Positions 1 to 8,435 are shown, numbered from the stretch's first letter. The stretch is DNA of 64,000 nt from Granulicella mallensis (GCF_014203225.1 NZ_JACHIO010000001.1:1-64000); one strand, 5' to 3'. Translations and numbers: made by a program. The notes: generated from the sequence alone by a model not told the origin.

Positions 1-72
1 TCGCTGGCCTCAGGGCATGACGGCCTCTCCGCCAAAACGTAACCCATCGTTACGCCTCACATCGCAAGATAC

Positions 73-205
73 AAGGGCATGGCTTCAGCCATGCCAATAA
101 CGCCGGGCCGAAGGCCCGTACCTCGCTGCCGCAGGCCGGAGTGAAGGCGTAGCCGCAACGACTGAATTGCCTTCCTTCGTGCACCCCAGACAACACAGGG
201 ACAAC
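73..205. repeat. Half copy of palindromic intergenic repeat family A
   Basis: The stretch opens with a short hairpin (GGCATGG-cttca-CCATGCC type), then a second hairpin rich in GGCC, then a conserved block with GTGAAGGCGTAGCCGCAACG and CTGAATTGCCTTCCTT. The same order occurs near 30.57 kb and on both sides of the insertion sequence at 45.0/46.5 kb. Those copies have a complementary second arm, which is missing here. The rest of the first 245 bases shows no gene; the antisense open frame here is an out-of-frame by-product of the repeat. Confidence 0.6.
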
Positions 206-245
206 CAGAGACACATTCGCAGCTCCATCGTTCTAAACTACCCGC

Positions 246-1025
246 ATGGATCTTCGTCTCGACAATCAGGTCGTCTTCGTCGCCGGCTCCTCCCGTGGAA
301 TCGGCCGTGCCATCGCTGCCGCGCTGCTCGAGGAAGGTGCGCGTGTCGTGCTCACGGGGCGCGACGAGACTTCGCTGCGCAGTACTCAGATCGAACTCAC
401 TACACCGATCAACCAGGACCGCATCCTCGCCATTCGCGGCGACTTCGCCGATGCCGCCACGATCTCCCGCGCGCTGGAGCGCACCGTCCATCACTTCGGC
501 CGCATCGACCACCTCATCGCCAACCTCGGCACCGGCAGCGGCAAGCCCGGATGGGACCAGCCCGAGGAAGAGTGGGAGCGCCTCTTCGAGCTGAACTTCT
601 TCGCCTCGACGCGCCTGACCCAGGCCGTCCTTCCCGACCTGCTCTCCAACCCCAACGGCGGCAGCATACTCTACATCTCGTCCATCGTGGCCATCGAGGC
701 CACACCCGCCCCTCTGCCCTACTCCGCCGCCAAAGCCGCGCTGGTGAACTACTCCAAGAACCTCGCGCGCCAGCTAGGCTCGAAGAAGATCAGGGTCAAC
801 ACCATCGCTCCCGGCAACATCTACTTCCCCGGCGGCTCGTGGGAGCGCCACCTGAATACCCGCCGCGAGTCCGTCGAGGCCATGCTGCACAACGAAGTCC
901 CCCAGCAGCGTTTTGGCACTCCGGAAGAGATTGCCTCCCTGGCTGTCTACCTCTGCTCGCCGCAGGCAGCCTTCGCCACCGGGTCCTGCTACGTCATGGA
1001 CGGCGGCCAGACACGCAGTCTTTAA
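246..1025 (+). CDS. SDR family NAD(P)-dependent oxidoreductase
   Basis: This 259-aa protein has the length and layout of a classical short-chain dehydrogenase. It has a Rossmann cofactor motif GSSRGIG (residues 14-20), an NLG-type replacement of the usual NNAG (93-95), a catalytic Ser around 145-146 and the Y159-x3-K163 dyad (YSAAK). The C-terminal half keeps the IAPG segment and the MDGG ending typical of FabG-like reductases. The acidic/polar ends of beta-strand 2 do not let me settle NAD against NADP. A second SDR follows about 310 bases downstream, ahead of GtrA, GT2 and GmhA genes, so I infer a role in modifying a sugar or lipid precursor. The substrate is unknown. The ATG is the first good start after the repeat-filled leader. 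Confidence 0.9.
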   Translation: MDLRLDNQVVFVAGSSRGIGRAIAAALLEEGARVVLTGRDETSLRSTQIELTTPINQDRILAIRGDFADAATISRALERTVHHFGRIDHLIANLGTGSGKPGWDQPEEEWERLFELNFFASTRLTQAVLPDLLSNPNGGSILYISSIVAIEATPAPLPYSAAKAALVNYSKNLARQLGSKKIRVNTIAPGNIYFPGGSWERHLNTRRESVEAMLHNEVPQQRFGTPEEIASLAVYLCSPQAAFATGSCYVMDGGQTRSL

Positions 1026-1030
1026 CAACC

Positions 1031-1268
1031 GGCCACGGGTACAAGCCCCAAAGGGGCGACCTATCCCAGCCCAGGGTGGAGGCGGCTGGCGAGCGTTCTT
1101 TGCTCGCCGTGTCGCCGGAACCCTGGGTTACGACCCCAGAGAAGGTAGAGCCCTGGAGGGGCGATCCATCGCGGCTGCACGATAGGTCGCGCTTACAGCG
1201 CTCAACTTTCTTTGACCACATAACCCAGGGTGGGATAGGTCGCCCCTTCGGGGCTCTGACCCGTGGCC
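1031..1268. repeat. Long palindromic repeat, family B (two arms)
   Basis: Positions 1031-1068 and 1231-1268 are inverted copies of about 38 nt with only a few mismatches. Both carry the AGCCCCAAAGGGGCGACC core. Inside lies a further hairpin built on GGCGAGC...GCTCGCC and a CCCAGGG/CCCTGGG pair. Related copies sit at 14518-14732, 49010-49140 and 62007-62290, and single AGCCCC...GGGGCT hairpins occur near 9970 and 18930. This repeat accounts for the whole gap between the two SDR genes. I see no gene in it. Confidence 0.8.
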
Positions 1269-1337
1269 GCGCAAGCATTTCCTCTTCATATCGTGACTCC
1301 TCTACTACCGACCACCTGCGATACTAGACACACCACT

Positions 1338-2189
1338 ATGACGACCGTCCCCAACCGCGCACAGACCCTCTTCGATCTCACCGGCCGCGTCGCCATCATC
1401 ACCGGCGGAGCAGGCTTACTGGGCTATCACCACGGAGCGATTCTCTCCGCTGCCGGCGCCCACGTCGTACTGCTCGACCTCGCAGGCGCCAACCCTGCAC
1501 TGCGCGCCGAGCAGCTCACCCTGGCCCACGGCCCCGAGTGCCTCGGTCTCGCCGCGGACATCACCTCGGAGGCCTCGCTCGAAGAGGCCCGCGACGCCAT
1601 CCTCGCCAAGTTCGGCCGCATCGACATCCTCATCAACAACGCCGCCAACAATCCGAAGGTTGAATCCCATCCCCACGCCGAGCCAAAGCAGTGGTCGCGC
1701 CTGGAGAACTTCCCGCTCAAGATCTGGAACGACGACATCGCCGTCGGCCTCACCGGAGCCTTCCTCTGCTCGCGCATCTTCGGCCAGGAGATGGTGAAGC
1801 GCAACACCGGTGTCATCCTCAACGTCGCCAGCGACCTCGGCGTCATCGCGCCCGACCAGCGTCTCTATCGCAAAGAAGGTCTCCCCGAAGATCAGCAGCC
1901 CGTAAAGCCGGTGACCTATTCGGTCGTAAAGACCGCCTTGATCGGACTCACACGCTATCTCTCCACCTATTGGACCGCGCACAACATCCGGGTGAACGCG
2001 ATCTCCCCCGGCGGCGTCTTCGCCGATCAGCCCGACGAGTTCACCACCAAGCTCCACCAGCTCATCCCCATGGGACGCATGGCCCACAAGGACGAGTACC
2101 AGGGCGCTGTCCTCTTCCTCTGCTCGGACGCCAGCTCCTACATGACGGGCCAGAACCTCATCGTCGATGGCGGCCGCAGCGTCCTATAA
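1338..2189 (+). CDS. SDR family oxidoreductase (gluconate 5-dehydrogenase-like)
   Basis: This 283-aa protein has TGGAGLLG at residues 22-29 (cofactor glycines), NNAA at 100-103, catalytic Ser165 and Y194-x3-K198, then the ISPGG and VDGG segments of the SDR family. An upstream in-frame start at 1263 lies inside a palindromic repeat, so I chose the ATG at 1338, which gives the normal N-terminus just ahead of the Rossmann fold. There is an insertion of about 25 residues after NNAA (108-130, rich in His/Pro/Glu), as in several sugar-alcohol or gluconate dehydrogenases. The 3' end abuts the GtrA gene, so the two are probably co-transcribed. The exact substrate is not readable from sequence. Confidence 0.88.
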   Translation: MTTVPNRAQTLFDLTGRVAIITGGAGLLGYHHGAILSAAGAHVVLLDLAGANPALRAEQLTLAHGPECLGLAADITSEASLEEARDAILAKFGRIDILINNAANNPKVESHPHAEPKQWSRLENFPLKIWNDDIAVGLTGAFLCSRIFGQEMVKRNTGVILNVASDLGVIAPDQRLYRKEGLPEDQQPVKPVTYSVVKTALIGLTRYLSTYWTAHNIRVNAISPGGVFADQPDEFTTKLHQLIPMGRMAHKDEYQGAVLFLCSDASSYMTGQNLIVDGGRSVL

Positions 2190-2232
2190 CCTGCTTCAGG
2201 GGCAAGGCCCTCAACCCACAGGAGAGCTCCTA

Positions 2233-2859
2233 TTGAACCCCGAAACCACTCAGTCCCGCGAGCCCCTGCCCGTCGTCGGAGTTCCGGCGATTCCGGAAGT
2301 CGACGCACCGCAGAAGCGTGGTTTCGCCAGCCTCTTTCCCGGCGGCCAGTTCGTGCGCTATCTCTGTGTCGGCGTCTTCAACTCAGTGTTCGGATACACC
2401 ACCTCGGTCGTAGCGCTGACCCTGTTAAACCTGTTTCACCCGGAACAGCTTCTTTCTCTGAAGGCCGTGTTGGCCTCGATCATCTCAACTCCGCTCAACA
2501 TCACTGTCGCCTACTTCGGCTACAAGTTCTTCGTCTTCCGCACAAAGGGCAACTATCTGAGCGAGTGGCTCAAGTGCTTCGCCGTCTACGGCACCAGCAT
2601 GATTCCAGGCCTGATCGCACTGGCGGCGATCACGCGTCTCCTGCAGTCCGTCATCCATCGCCATGCGGTCTCACTTCACTCCTTCCTGAGCGCTGTCGAA
2701 AGCCATCTCGGAGGCAAACCGCTGGCACTCCTGCAGCACGTCGCCACCGGCAGGGCCATGGCCGGCTACCTCGCCATCGCGATCGTCATGGGCTTCACCA
2801 CGATCTACAGCTTCATCGGGCACAAGAAGGTGACCTTCAAGGTCAAACCCGCCGCCTAG
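2233..2859 (+). CDS. GtrA family membrane protein
   Basis: This small integral membrane protein of 208 aa has four hydrophobic segments. The first begins at the RYLCVGVFNSVFGY signature and the last is followed by the IGHKKVTFK ending that is diagnostic of GtrA. The family is thought to flip or present polyprenyl-phosphate sugars for surface glycan decoration. I place the start at TTG 2233 because GGAGAG lies just upstream at 2221-2226. An ATG at 2167 would overlap the previous gene by 23 bases and add a non-family leader. The next gene is a GT2 enzyme of the DPM1/ArnC type, the usual GtrA partner. The two probably work together in lipid-linked sugar transfer. Confidence 0.85.
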   Translation: MNPETTQSREPLPVVGVPAIPEVDAPQKRGFASLFPGGQFVRYLCVGVFNSVFGYTTSVVALTLLNLFHPEQLLSLKAVLASIISTPLNITVAYFGYKFFVFRTKGNYLSEWLKCFAVYGTSMIPGLIALAAITRLLQSVIHRHAVSLHSFLSAVESHLGGKPLALLQHVATGRAMAGYLAIAIVMGFTTIYSFIGHKKVTFKVKPAA

Positions 2860-2930
2860 TTTCTGTCCCACGCGGACGACAATTTTCGCATCAGATAAAC
2901 TTGACCCAACCCTTCAGGAGTCTTATCTCA

Positions 2931-3968
2931 GTGAGCCAAAAGACCATCACCATCATGACGCCCTGCTACAACGAGGAAGAAAACGTCCTCAACGTCTACA
3001 ACCAGGTGCGCGAGGTCATGGTCGGCATCGGCAAGTACGAGTACGAGCATCTCTTCATCGACAACTCGTCGCAGGACAACACCGTCGCCATCCTGAAGAT
3101 GATCGCCGCCGATGACCCCAACGTCAAAATCATCGTGAACTCGCGCAACTTCGGCCACATCCGTTCGCCGATCCACGCGCTCTTTCAGTCCCGCGGCGAC
3201 TGCGTGATCTCCATCGTAGCCGACCTGCAAGACCCGCCGCCGATGATCGCCGACATGATTCGCGAGTGGGAGAACGGCGCGTACTGCGTGCTCGGCATCA
3301 AGCGCACCAGCGAGGAAAACTCGCTGATGTTCTGGCTGCGCAAACAGTACTACAGGCTCGCCGAGCGCCTCAGCTCCATCGAGACCATCCAGAACTACAC
3401 CGGCTTCGGCCTCTACGACCGCAAGGTAGTGGAGCTGGTGCGCTCCTTCGACGACCCGTACCCTTACTTTCGCGGCATGATCGCCGAGATCGGCCTGCCC
3501 ACCGTCAAGCTGCTCTACGACCAGCCCGCCCGCAAGTTCGGCATCACCAAGAACAACTGGTACACGCTGTACGACATCGGCATGCTGGGCATCATCAACC
3601 ACTCGAAGGTGCCATTGCGCCTGGCTACCTTTGCGGGTTTCCTCGGTGCGGGGCTCAGCTTCGTCATCGCCCTCGGCTACTTGCTCGCCAAGCTGCTCTT
3701 CTGGTCGACCTTCACAGTCGGCGTCGCACCCATGATCATCGGCCTCTTCTTCATCCAGTCGCTGATGCTGGTCTTCCTCGGCATCATGGGTGAGTACGTC
3801 GGTGCGATCTACACACAGCTACAGCATCGCCCCTACGCCGTCGAGCTCGAACGACTCAACTTCGATTCAGGCTTCGGCTATCCCAAGCCCAACCCCGTAG
3901 CGTTGAACGGCATCACCTCCGGCAACCCACTCGTCGCGGCAACCGCCAACGTCCCATCGCCGTCTTAA
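2931..3968 (+). CDS. Polyprenyl-phosphate glycosyltransferase, GT2 (DPM1/ArnC type)
   Basis: The protein is 345 aa. The N-terminal GT-A domain starts with TPCYNEEENV and holds the metal/nucleotide-binding ADLQDPP motif near residue 105. Two C-terminal transmembrane helices (roughly 235-260 and 270-300) end in the IMGEYVGAIY signature of dolichol- or undecaprenyl-phosphate sugar transferases. Such enzymes move a sugar from a nucleotide donor onto undecaprenyl phosphate at the inner face of the cytoplasmic membrane. The GTG start at 2931 follows CAGGAG (2915-2920). The longer frame back to 2565 lies antiparallel to no gene but overlaps GtrA and has no family similarity. The GtrA-GT2 pair strongly suggests a lipid-linked sugar for surface polysaccharide. 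Confidence 0.9.
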   Translation: MSQKTITIMTPCYNEEENVLNVYNQVREVMVGIGKYEYEHLFIDNSSQDNTVAILKMIAADDPNVKIIVNSRNFGHIRSPIHALFQSRGDCVISIVADLQDPPPMIADMIREWENGAYCVLGIKRTSEENSLMFWLRKQYYRLAERLSSIETIQNYTGFGLYDRKVVELVRSFDDPYPYFRGMIAEIGLPTVKLLYDQPARKFGITKNNWYTLYDIGMLGIINHSKVPLRLATFAGFLGAGLSFVIALGYLLAKLLFWSTFTVGVAPMIIGLFFIQSLMLVFLGIMGEYVGAIYTQLQHRPYAVELERLNFDSGFGYPKPNPVALNGITSGNPLVAATANVPSPS

Positions 3969-3978
3969 TCCTTTGACG

Positions 3979-4080
3979 TTGCTTTTCTAGTTGTCATTCC
4001 CGCAGGGAATCTGCTTCTGCATTTGTCTCTGCTGTTGCCTTTCTAGTTGTCATTCCGAGCATCGCGAGGAACCTGCTTCC
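3979..4080. repeat. Repeat family D, two tandem partial copies
   Basis: Two copies of a block reading TTTCTAGTTGTCATTCC followed by GAATCTGCTT or GAACCTGCTT lie head to tail, separated by a T/G/C-rich spacer. The same block recurs at 8174-8435 (inverted pair) and 15450-15556. It fills the gap between the GT2 and GmhA genes and encodes nothing visible. Confidence 0.55.
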
Positions 4081-4114
4081 TCCCGTTCTTCGCCAGCCCC
4101 ACCCCAGGAGTCCC

Positions 4115-4726
4115 ATGCAAGATCTCATCCGCAAACAACTCGCCCAGTCCATCGAGACCATGACTAAAGTCCTAAACGACGAGGCTATCCACACCGCCGT
4201 CGTCGAAGCCGGCCGCATCACCGCCGAAGCTATGAAGTCAGGCAAGAAGCTAATGGTCTGCGGCAACGGTGGCTCCGCCGCCGACTCCCAGCACCTGGTC
4301 GCCGAGTTCGTCTCACGCCTCACCATCGACCGCCCTGCCCTGCGCGCAGTCGCCCTCACCACCGACTCGAGCATCCTCACCGCCATCGGCAACGACTACA
4401 GCTACGACAACGTCTTCGAGCGCCAGGTAGAAGCCCTGGGCCTCGAAGGAGACGTGCTGCTCGCGATCTCCACCAGCGGCAACTCGAAGAATTGCGTCAA
4501 GGCCCTGAAGCTCGCGAAGAAGCTGGGCATCCACACCGTCGCCTACACCGGCAACAAGGGTGGAGCGATGGCAGAGCTCGCCGACATCAACGTCATCATC
4601 CCCTCGGACGTGACAATGAACATCCAGGAGTCGCACCTCGCGCTCGAACACATCTACTGCATGGTGGTGGAGCGCTATTACTTCGGCGCAAACTTCGGCA
4701 AGAAGCCGCAGCAGTTGGCGGAATAA
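4115..4726 (+). CDS. gmhA: D-sedoheptulose 7-phosphate isomerase (GmhA-like SIS protein)
   Basis: This 203-aa single SIS-domain protein is the right size for GmhA. It has the sugar-binding CGNGGSAADSQHLVAEF segment (about 49-65) and the second phosphate-binding loop STSGNSKN (about 119-126), plus the ESHLALEH helix near the end. GmhA converts sedoheptulose 7-phosphate to D-glycero-D-manno-heptose 7-phosphate, the first step to heptose for LPS or S-layer/capsule glycans. The start has CAGGAG 5 nt upstream (4105-4110). The kinase and epimerase of that pathway are not in the window, so assignment to heptose rather than another SIS substrate rests on family resemblance. Confidence 0.88.
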   Translation: MQDLIRKQLAQSIETMTKVLNDEAIHTAVVEAGRITAEAMKSGKKLMVCGNGGSAADSQHLVAEFVSRLTIDRPALRAVALTTDSSILTAIGNDYSYDNVFERQVEALGLEGDVLLAISTSGNSKNCVKALKLAKKLGIHTVAYTGNKGGAMAELADINVIIPSDVTMNIQESHLALEHIYCMVVERYYFGANFGKKPQQLAE

Positions 4727-4728
4727 TC

Positions 4729-5013
4729 ATGCCCCTTTCCTATCGCGCAGCCCAAACCGTGATCAAGCGTGGCGACGAAGAAGCCCTTCGCACCGCGCTC
4801 GATCAGCACCTCGACCCCAACCTCACCAACCAGAACGGCTGGTCGCTCCTCATGCTCGCCGCTGTAGAAGGCTCCGTCCCGCTGGGCCAGCTCCTCATCG
4901 AAAAGGGTGCAAACCTCGTCGCCCTCAACGGCAAGGGCGATACCCCGCTCAGCATCGCTACCCAAAAAGGCCACACCGCTTTCGTCGAGCTTCTCCACGG
5001 GCACGGAGCCTAA
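4729..5013 (+). CDS. Small ankyrin-repeat protein
   Basis: This 94-aa protein begins 2 nt after the gmhA stop codon, so it is almost certainly translationally coupled to it. A helical cap is followed by two ankyrin repeats: the first around GWSLLMLAAVEGSVPLGQLLIEKGA and the second around GDTPLSIATQKGHTAFVELL. There is no signal peptide or catalytic domain. Ankyrin modules mediate protein-protein contact, so it may dock onto GmhA or a partner enzyme, but that is inference from position only. A longer frame reaching back into gmhA in another phase is ignored. Confidence 0.75.
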   Translation: MPLSYRAAQTVIKRGDEEALRTALDQHLDPNLTNQNGWSLLMLAAVEGSVPLGQLLIEKGANLVALNGKGDTPLSIATQKGHTAFVELLHGHGA

Positions 5014-5168
5014 GGACCTTACGCGAACCATAGAAATACAGCCCAAACCAGGTTTTGAGTGGTACCTTTCCTGAGACGATATTCACGCTATACGAGAGCG
5101 TCTATCCTTCGCCGCTCTTCCATATCGTGAATCGTCGCTTCTGAACTCAATAATCTGGAGAGTCTGTC

Positions 5169-5591
5169 ATGAAGCCTATCGTTCTCGCATTCGCTGCTCT
5201 CATCGTCCTCGGCGCATCCGGCGTGGCCAAAGCGCAGTACCCACAACCCCAAAACCGCCCATGGAACTATAACGGCCAGCCTGGCACCTATCGTCCCGAG
5301 TGGGACCGCTACCCCACGCCTGACCGTGGAGCCTGCTTCTTTACCGATGCAAACTTCCGTGGCCGTCGCTTCTGCGTTCGCGCCGGCGACCGTCTGCCAT
5401 TTCTCCCGGGGGGCTATGGTCACAGCATCTCGTCCATCCGGACCTTTGGGCGCGTTCGCGTAACTGCCTTCGCAGCCCGCAACTTTAGCGGCCCAAGCGT
5501 CAACTTTGGCACCGTTCCCGATTTGGGATACACCAGCAACGGCCCCTTTCGCGGCTGGAACGACCGCATCTCATCCGTCGTCGTACGCTAA
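5169..5591 (+). CDS. Secreted I36 / beta-gamma crystallin-like protein
   Basis: The protein is 140 aa with a clear Sec signal peptide (MKPIVLAF... to AKAQ, cleavage near residue 23). It has a short Tyr/Pro/Arg-rich linker, then a domain with CFFTDANFRGRRFCV and a second repeat AARNFSGPSVNF. This FxGxxF/C pattern belongs to the beta/gamma-crystallin fold and the peptidase-inhibitor I36 family (Streptomyces metalloproteinase inhibitor type). Cysteines near residues 56 and 67 could form a disulfide. It is probably periplasmic or secreted. ATG with GGAG eight bases upstream (5157-5160) supports the start. A strong hairpin terminator follows immediately. Confidence 0.78.
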   Translation: MKPIVLAFAALIVLGASGVAKAQYPQPQNRPWNYNGQPGTYRPEWDRYPTPDRGACFFTDANFRGRRFCVRAGDRLPFLPGGYGHSISSIRTFGRVRVTAFAARNFSGPSVNFGTVPDLGYTSNGPFRGWNDRISSVVVR

Positions 5592-5606
5592 CGGCTGTCA
5601 ACCTTA

Positions 5607-5639
5607 CAAAGAGACGCGCCACCATGGCGCGTCTCTTTG
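5607..5639. terminator. Bidirectional intrinsic terminator
   Basis: A perfect 14-bp stem (5607-5620 paired with 5626-5639) has a 5-nt loop (ACCAT). It lies between the stop codons of the converging I36-like gene and MFS gene, so it can serve both strands. The stem carries AAAG/CTTT at its base, but no long U-run follows on the plus strand. Confidence 0.85.
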
Positions 5640-5648
5640 CGTTTACTA

Positions 5649-6986
5649 CTACGTTCCTACACCCTCTTCCAGATTAGATTCACGATCACTCAGCAATCCC
5701 ATCTCCCGGTAGATCGGCCGCATAATCTTCCGCACCGCCGGCAGCTCGACCGTGAACCAAGCCGCCCCCAACACGCAGCACGCCCCGGTCAGGATCACCG
5801 TATGCGGCGCTCCATATCGATGCGCCAATCCGCCCGCCAGCAGGCTGCCGAACGGCGACATCCCCACAAACGCCATCGTGTAGTAACTCATCACGCGCCC
5901 GCGCTTGTCCTCCGGCACCAGCGTCTGGATCACCGTATTGCTCGCCGCCAGTCCCTGCATCATGCCAAAGCCGACGAACAGCATTAGCAGCAGCGAAAGC
6001 CACAACACATGCGACAGCCCAAACAGGATCAATCCTCCGCCGAACATCGCAGCGGCAATCTGGATCATCCGCGTCAGACCCACCACGCTCTTGCGCATCG
6101 CCAGCGATATCGCCGAGACCAGCGCGCCGATACCCGAAGCCCCCGTCAGGAACCCCAGCGTGTGCGGACCGCCATGCAGCACTTGGCCCGCAAAGATCGG
6201 CAGCAGCACCATGAACGGCCAGCCCATCAGGCTCAGCAGAGCGAACAACAGCAGGATCGTGCGGATCGGCCGAAAGGTACTCACATACGACCAGCCCTCC
6301 TGCAACTGTTCCAGCATCGACGTCGTCGCGCGGCGCATGGCCAGCGGCTTCACCCGCATTGCCAGCAGTGAGGCTATGACCGCGAAGTAGCTCACGCCAT
6401 CAATCAGGAAGCACCAGCCCTCGCCCACCGCACCGATCACAATGCCCGCCAGCGCCGGTCCTATCAGCCGAGCCAGGTTCACGATGGACGAGTTCAGCGC
6501 AATCGCATTGCTGAGGTCCTTCTTGTCCTCGACCATCTGCACGGTAAACGCCTGCCGCCCCGGCATATCAAACGCATTGATAAGTCCCTGCAACGCGCTG
6601 AGGGCAATAATCTCGTTGATCGTAATGATCTTCGCCAGCGTCAACGCGGCCATCGCCAGCGACTGTACTGCCGCGAGCACCTGCGTCCATACCAGCAGCT
6701 TGCGCCGGTCGAGCCGCTCCACGATCACGCCCGCCACCGGAGCCAGCACAAACGCCAGGATCTGCCCCGCAAATCCGACAACTCCCAGCAGCAGCGCCGA
6801 CTTCGTCAGCCGATAGACCAGCCAGCTCGTCGCCACCCGCGTCATCCAGGTGCCAATCAGCGAGATGCTCTGCCCCGCGAAGTAGAGCTTGAAGTTGCGG
6901 TGCCGCAACGCCCGCCACGCATGCGAGAAGCGCCCGCGCGACTCGACACCCGATAGTTGATCCGTGGAGGCTATTTTCTGATTCAT
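5649..6986 (-). CDS. MFS exporter, DHA3 / EntS-like
   Basis: This protein of about 445 aa has twelve predicted membrane helices. It opens with FSHAWRALRHRNFKLYFAGQSISLIGTWM, the MFS_3 (enterobactin exporter/macrolide efflux) signature, and has the cytoplasmic ERLDRRKLL loop between TM2 and TM3 and EDKRGRVMSYYTM in the second half. Members export small molecules with proton antiport; the substrate cannot be read. I chose ATG 6986 (MNQK). Upstream in-frame starts add 34 residues that overlap the divergent epimerase promoter and lack the family pattern. It is divergent from the epimerase at 7082, with which it shares a 95-bp intergenic region. Confidence 0.85.
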   Translation of the reverse strand: MNQKIASTDQLSGVESRGRFSHAWRALRHRNFKLYFAGQSISLIGTWMTRVATSWLVYRLTKSALLLGVVGFAGQILAFVLAPVAGVIVERLDRRKLLVWTQVLAAVQSLAMAALTLAKIITINEIIALSALQGLINAFDMPGRQAFTVQMVEDKKDLSNAIALNSSIVNLARLIGPALAGIVIGAVGEGWCFLIDGVSYFAVIASLLAMRVKPLAMRRATTSMLEQLQEGWSYVSTFRPIRTILLLFALLSLMGWPFMVLLPIFAGQVLHGGPHTLGFLTGASGIGALVSAISLAMRKSVVGLTRMIQIAAAMFGGGLILFGLSHVLWLSLLLMLFVGFGMMQGLAASNTVIQTLVPEDKRGRVMSYYTMAFVGMSPFGSLLAGGLAHRYGAPHTVILTGACCVLGAAWFTVELPAVRKIMRPIYREMGLLSDRESNLEEGVGT

Positions 6987-7081
6987 GGTCTTCGGATGAG
7001 ACGCGCGACAGACCGCCATAGACTCATCAATGAATCGTGTGAATTGCACTCTCACAATCTCACAAGAGGCATACTGGAAAG

Positions 7082-8137
7082 ATGGCACCTCGCCCCCTGC
7101 CCGCCGAAGACCTCGCCCACATCCTCAAGCATGCGCGCGAATCGTTTACCGCACTGCAGGACGCCCGCCTCTTCATCACCGGCTGCACTGGCTTCTTCGG
7201 GCACTGGCTGCTGGAGTCGCTGCTCCATGCCAATCGTGAGCTTTCCTTGAACGTCCGCGCGACGGTCCTCACCCGCAACGCCGCCTCCTTCCAGAGCAAA
7301 GCGCCGCACATTGCAAATGCCCCAGCGATCACCCTCCTCGAAGGTGATATCCGCACCTTTCCCTTCCCCACCGAACCGCACACGCACATTCTGCACGCCG
7401 CGACGGATTCCGGCGGCCAACAAGCCGCTCGTCCCGCCTACGAACTCGCCGAGTCCATCCTCGAAGGCACCCGCCGCGTCCTCCAGTTCGCACGGGAGAC
7501 CGGGGCTACCCGCCTGCTCTACACCAGCACAGGCGCGGTCTACGGCCGCTCTACAACGCTGCAACACACGCCTGAGACCTACACCGGCGCACCCGACCCT
7601 CTACTGCTGCAAAGCTCCTACGACGAAGCCAAGCGCATGGCCGAGCACCTCTGCGTGGCCTACTCGCACGGAACCGACCTCCAGGCAGTCATCGCCCGCT
7701 GCTTCGCCTTCGTCGGCCCGCACCTTCCTCTCGATCAGCACTTCGCCATCGGCAACTTCCTCGGAGCGGCCATCGCCGGCACGCCGATCCACATCAAGGG
7801 AGACGGCACACCTCGCCGCTCCTGGCTATACATGGCCGATCTCAGCCTCTGGCTCTGGACGATGCTGACGCGCGGACAAGCCAACCGCGCCTACAACGTA
7901 GGCTCCGACAAGGGCCACACCATCGCGGAAGCAGCACGTCTCACCGCGGCCCTCCTGCGGCCCGGCCTGCCCCTCCAGATCGACGGCACACCCAACCCCG
8001 CCGCCCCGCTCAACAGCTACGTCCCCAGCATCGAACGCGCCCGCGACGAACTCGGGCTGAAGGTCACCATCCCGCTGGACGAAGCGCTGCGACGCACCGC
8101 CGCCTGGCATGGATACGCAGTCAAAGGCGACATCTAA
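7082..8137 (+). CDS. NAD-dependent epimerase/dehydratase (extended SDR)
   Basis: This 351-aa extended SDR has the nucleotide motif TGCTGFFG (33-40) after a 30-residue N-terminal extension. Catalytic Ser149/Thr150 lie in YTSTGAVYG, and Y180-x3-K184 lies in SYDEAKR. The C-terminal half has the RPRRSWLYMADL-like sugar-binding region of NDP-sugar epimerases. It stands next to rfbH, rfbF and rfbG. I infer, without proof, that it could be the final 4-reductase or epimerase that turns the CDP-3,6-dideoxy-4-ketohexose into abequose, paratose or tyvelose. Other NDP-sugar substrates are equally possible. Confidence 0.82.
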   Translation: MAPRPLPAEDLAHILKHARESFTALQDARLFITGCTGFFGHWLLESLLHANRELSLNVRATVLTRNAASFQSKAPHIANAPAITLLEGDIRTFPFPTEPHTHILHAATDSGGQQAARPAYELAESILEGTRRVLQFARETGATRLLYTSTGAVYGRSTTLQHTPETYTGAPDPLLLQSSYDEAKRMAEHLCVAYSHGTDLQAVIARCFAFVGPHLPLDQHFAIGNFLGAAIAGTPIHIKGDGTPRRSWLYMADLSLWLWTMLTRGQANRAYNVGSDKGHTIAEAARLTAALLRPGLPLQIDGTPNPAAPLNSYVPSIERARDELGLKVTIPLDEALRRTAAWHGYAVKGDI

Positions 8138-8173
8138 CTGACCTTCAACCTCGTCATGCAACCGAACAGAATG

Positions 8174-8435
8174 CCTTTGCTCTTGCTTTTCTGGTTGTCA
8201 TTCCCGTAGGGAATCTGCTTTTGCTTTCGCTTTTGTCTTTGCTTTTCTTGCTTGTCATTCCGAGCGCAGCGAGCGAACCTGCTGTCTCCCGTTCTTTGCC
8301 AAGAACTCCGAAAACGCTATGCGCTGGGATAAGAGTTGGCCTTCCAGTTCTGCCCAATATCTTTTGGGCGACCCGAGCCAAGAGCGGGAGACAGCAGGTT
8401 CGCTCACTGCGCTCGGAATGACAACCAGAAAAGCA
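8174..8435. repeat. Repeat family D, inverted pair
   Basis: The block TTGTCATTCCGAGCGCAGC with GAGCGAACCTGCT at 8253-8300 is repeated as its reverse complement at 8385-8425, giving a palindrome with an 85-nt spacer. A truncated direct copy with TTCCCGTAGGGAATC precedes it (8195-8222). This fills the 369-bp gap between the converging epimerase and rfbH genes together with the terminator that follows. No gene is seen. Confidence 0.75.

Noticed and set aside
57..512. Minus-strand open frame at the window start
   Set aside because: It runs through a palindromic repeat and antisense to the first SDR gene; composition is that of a shadow frame.
2928..3602. Minus-strand open frame opposite the GT2 gene
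   Set aside because: Val/Asp/His-rich shadow of the glycosyltransferase; no start signal or motif.
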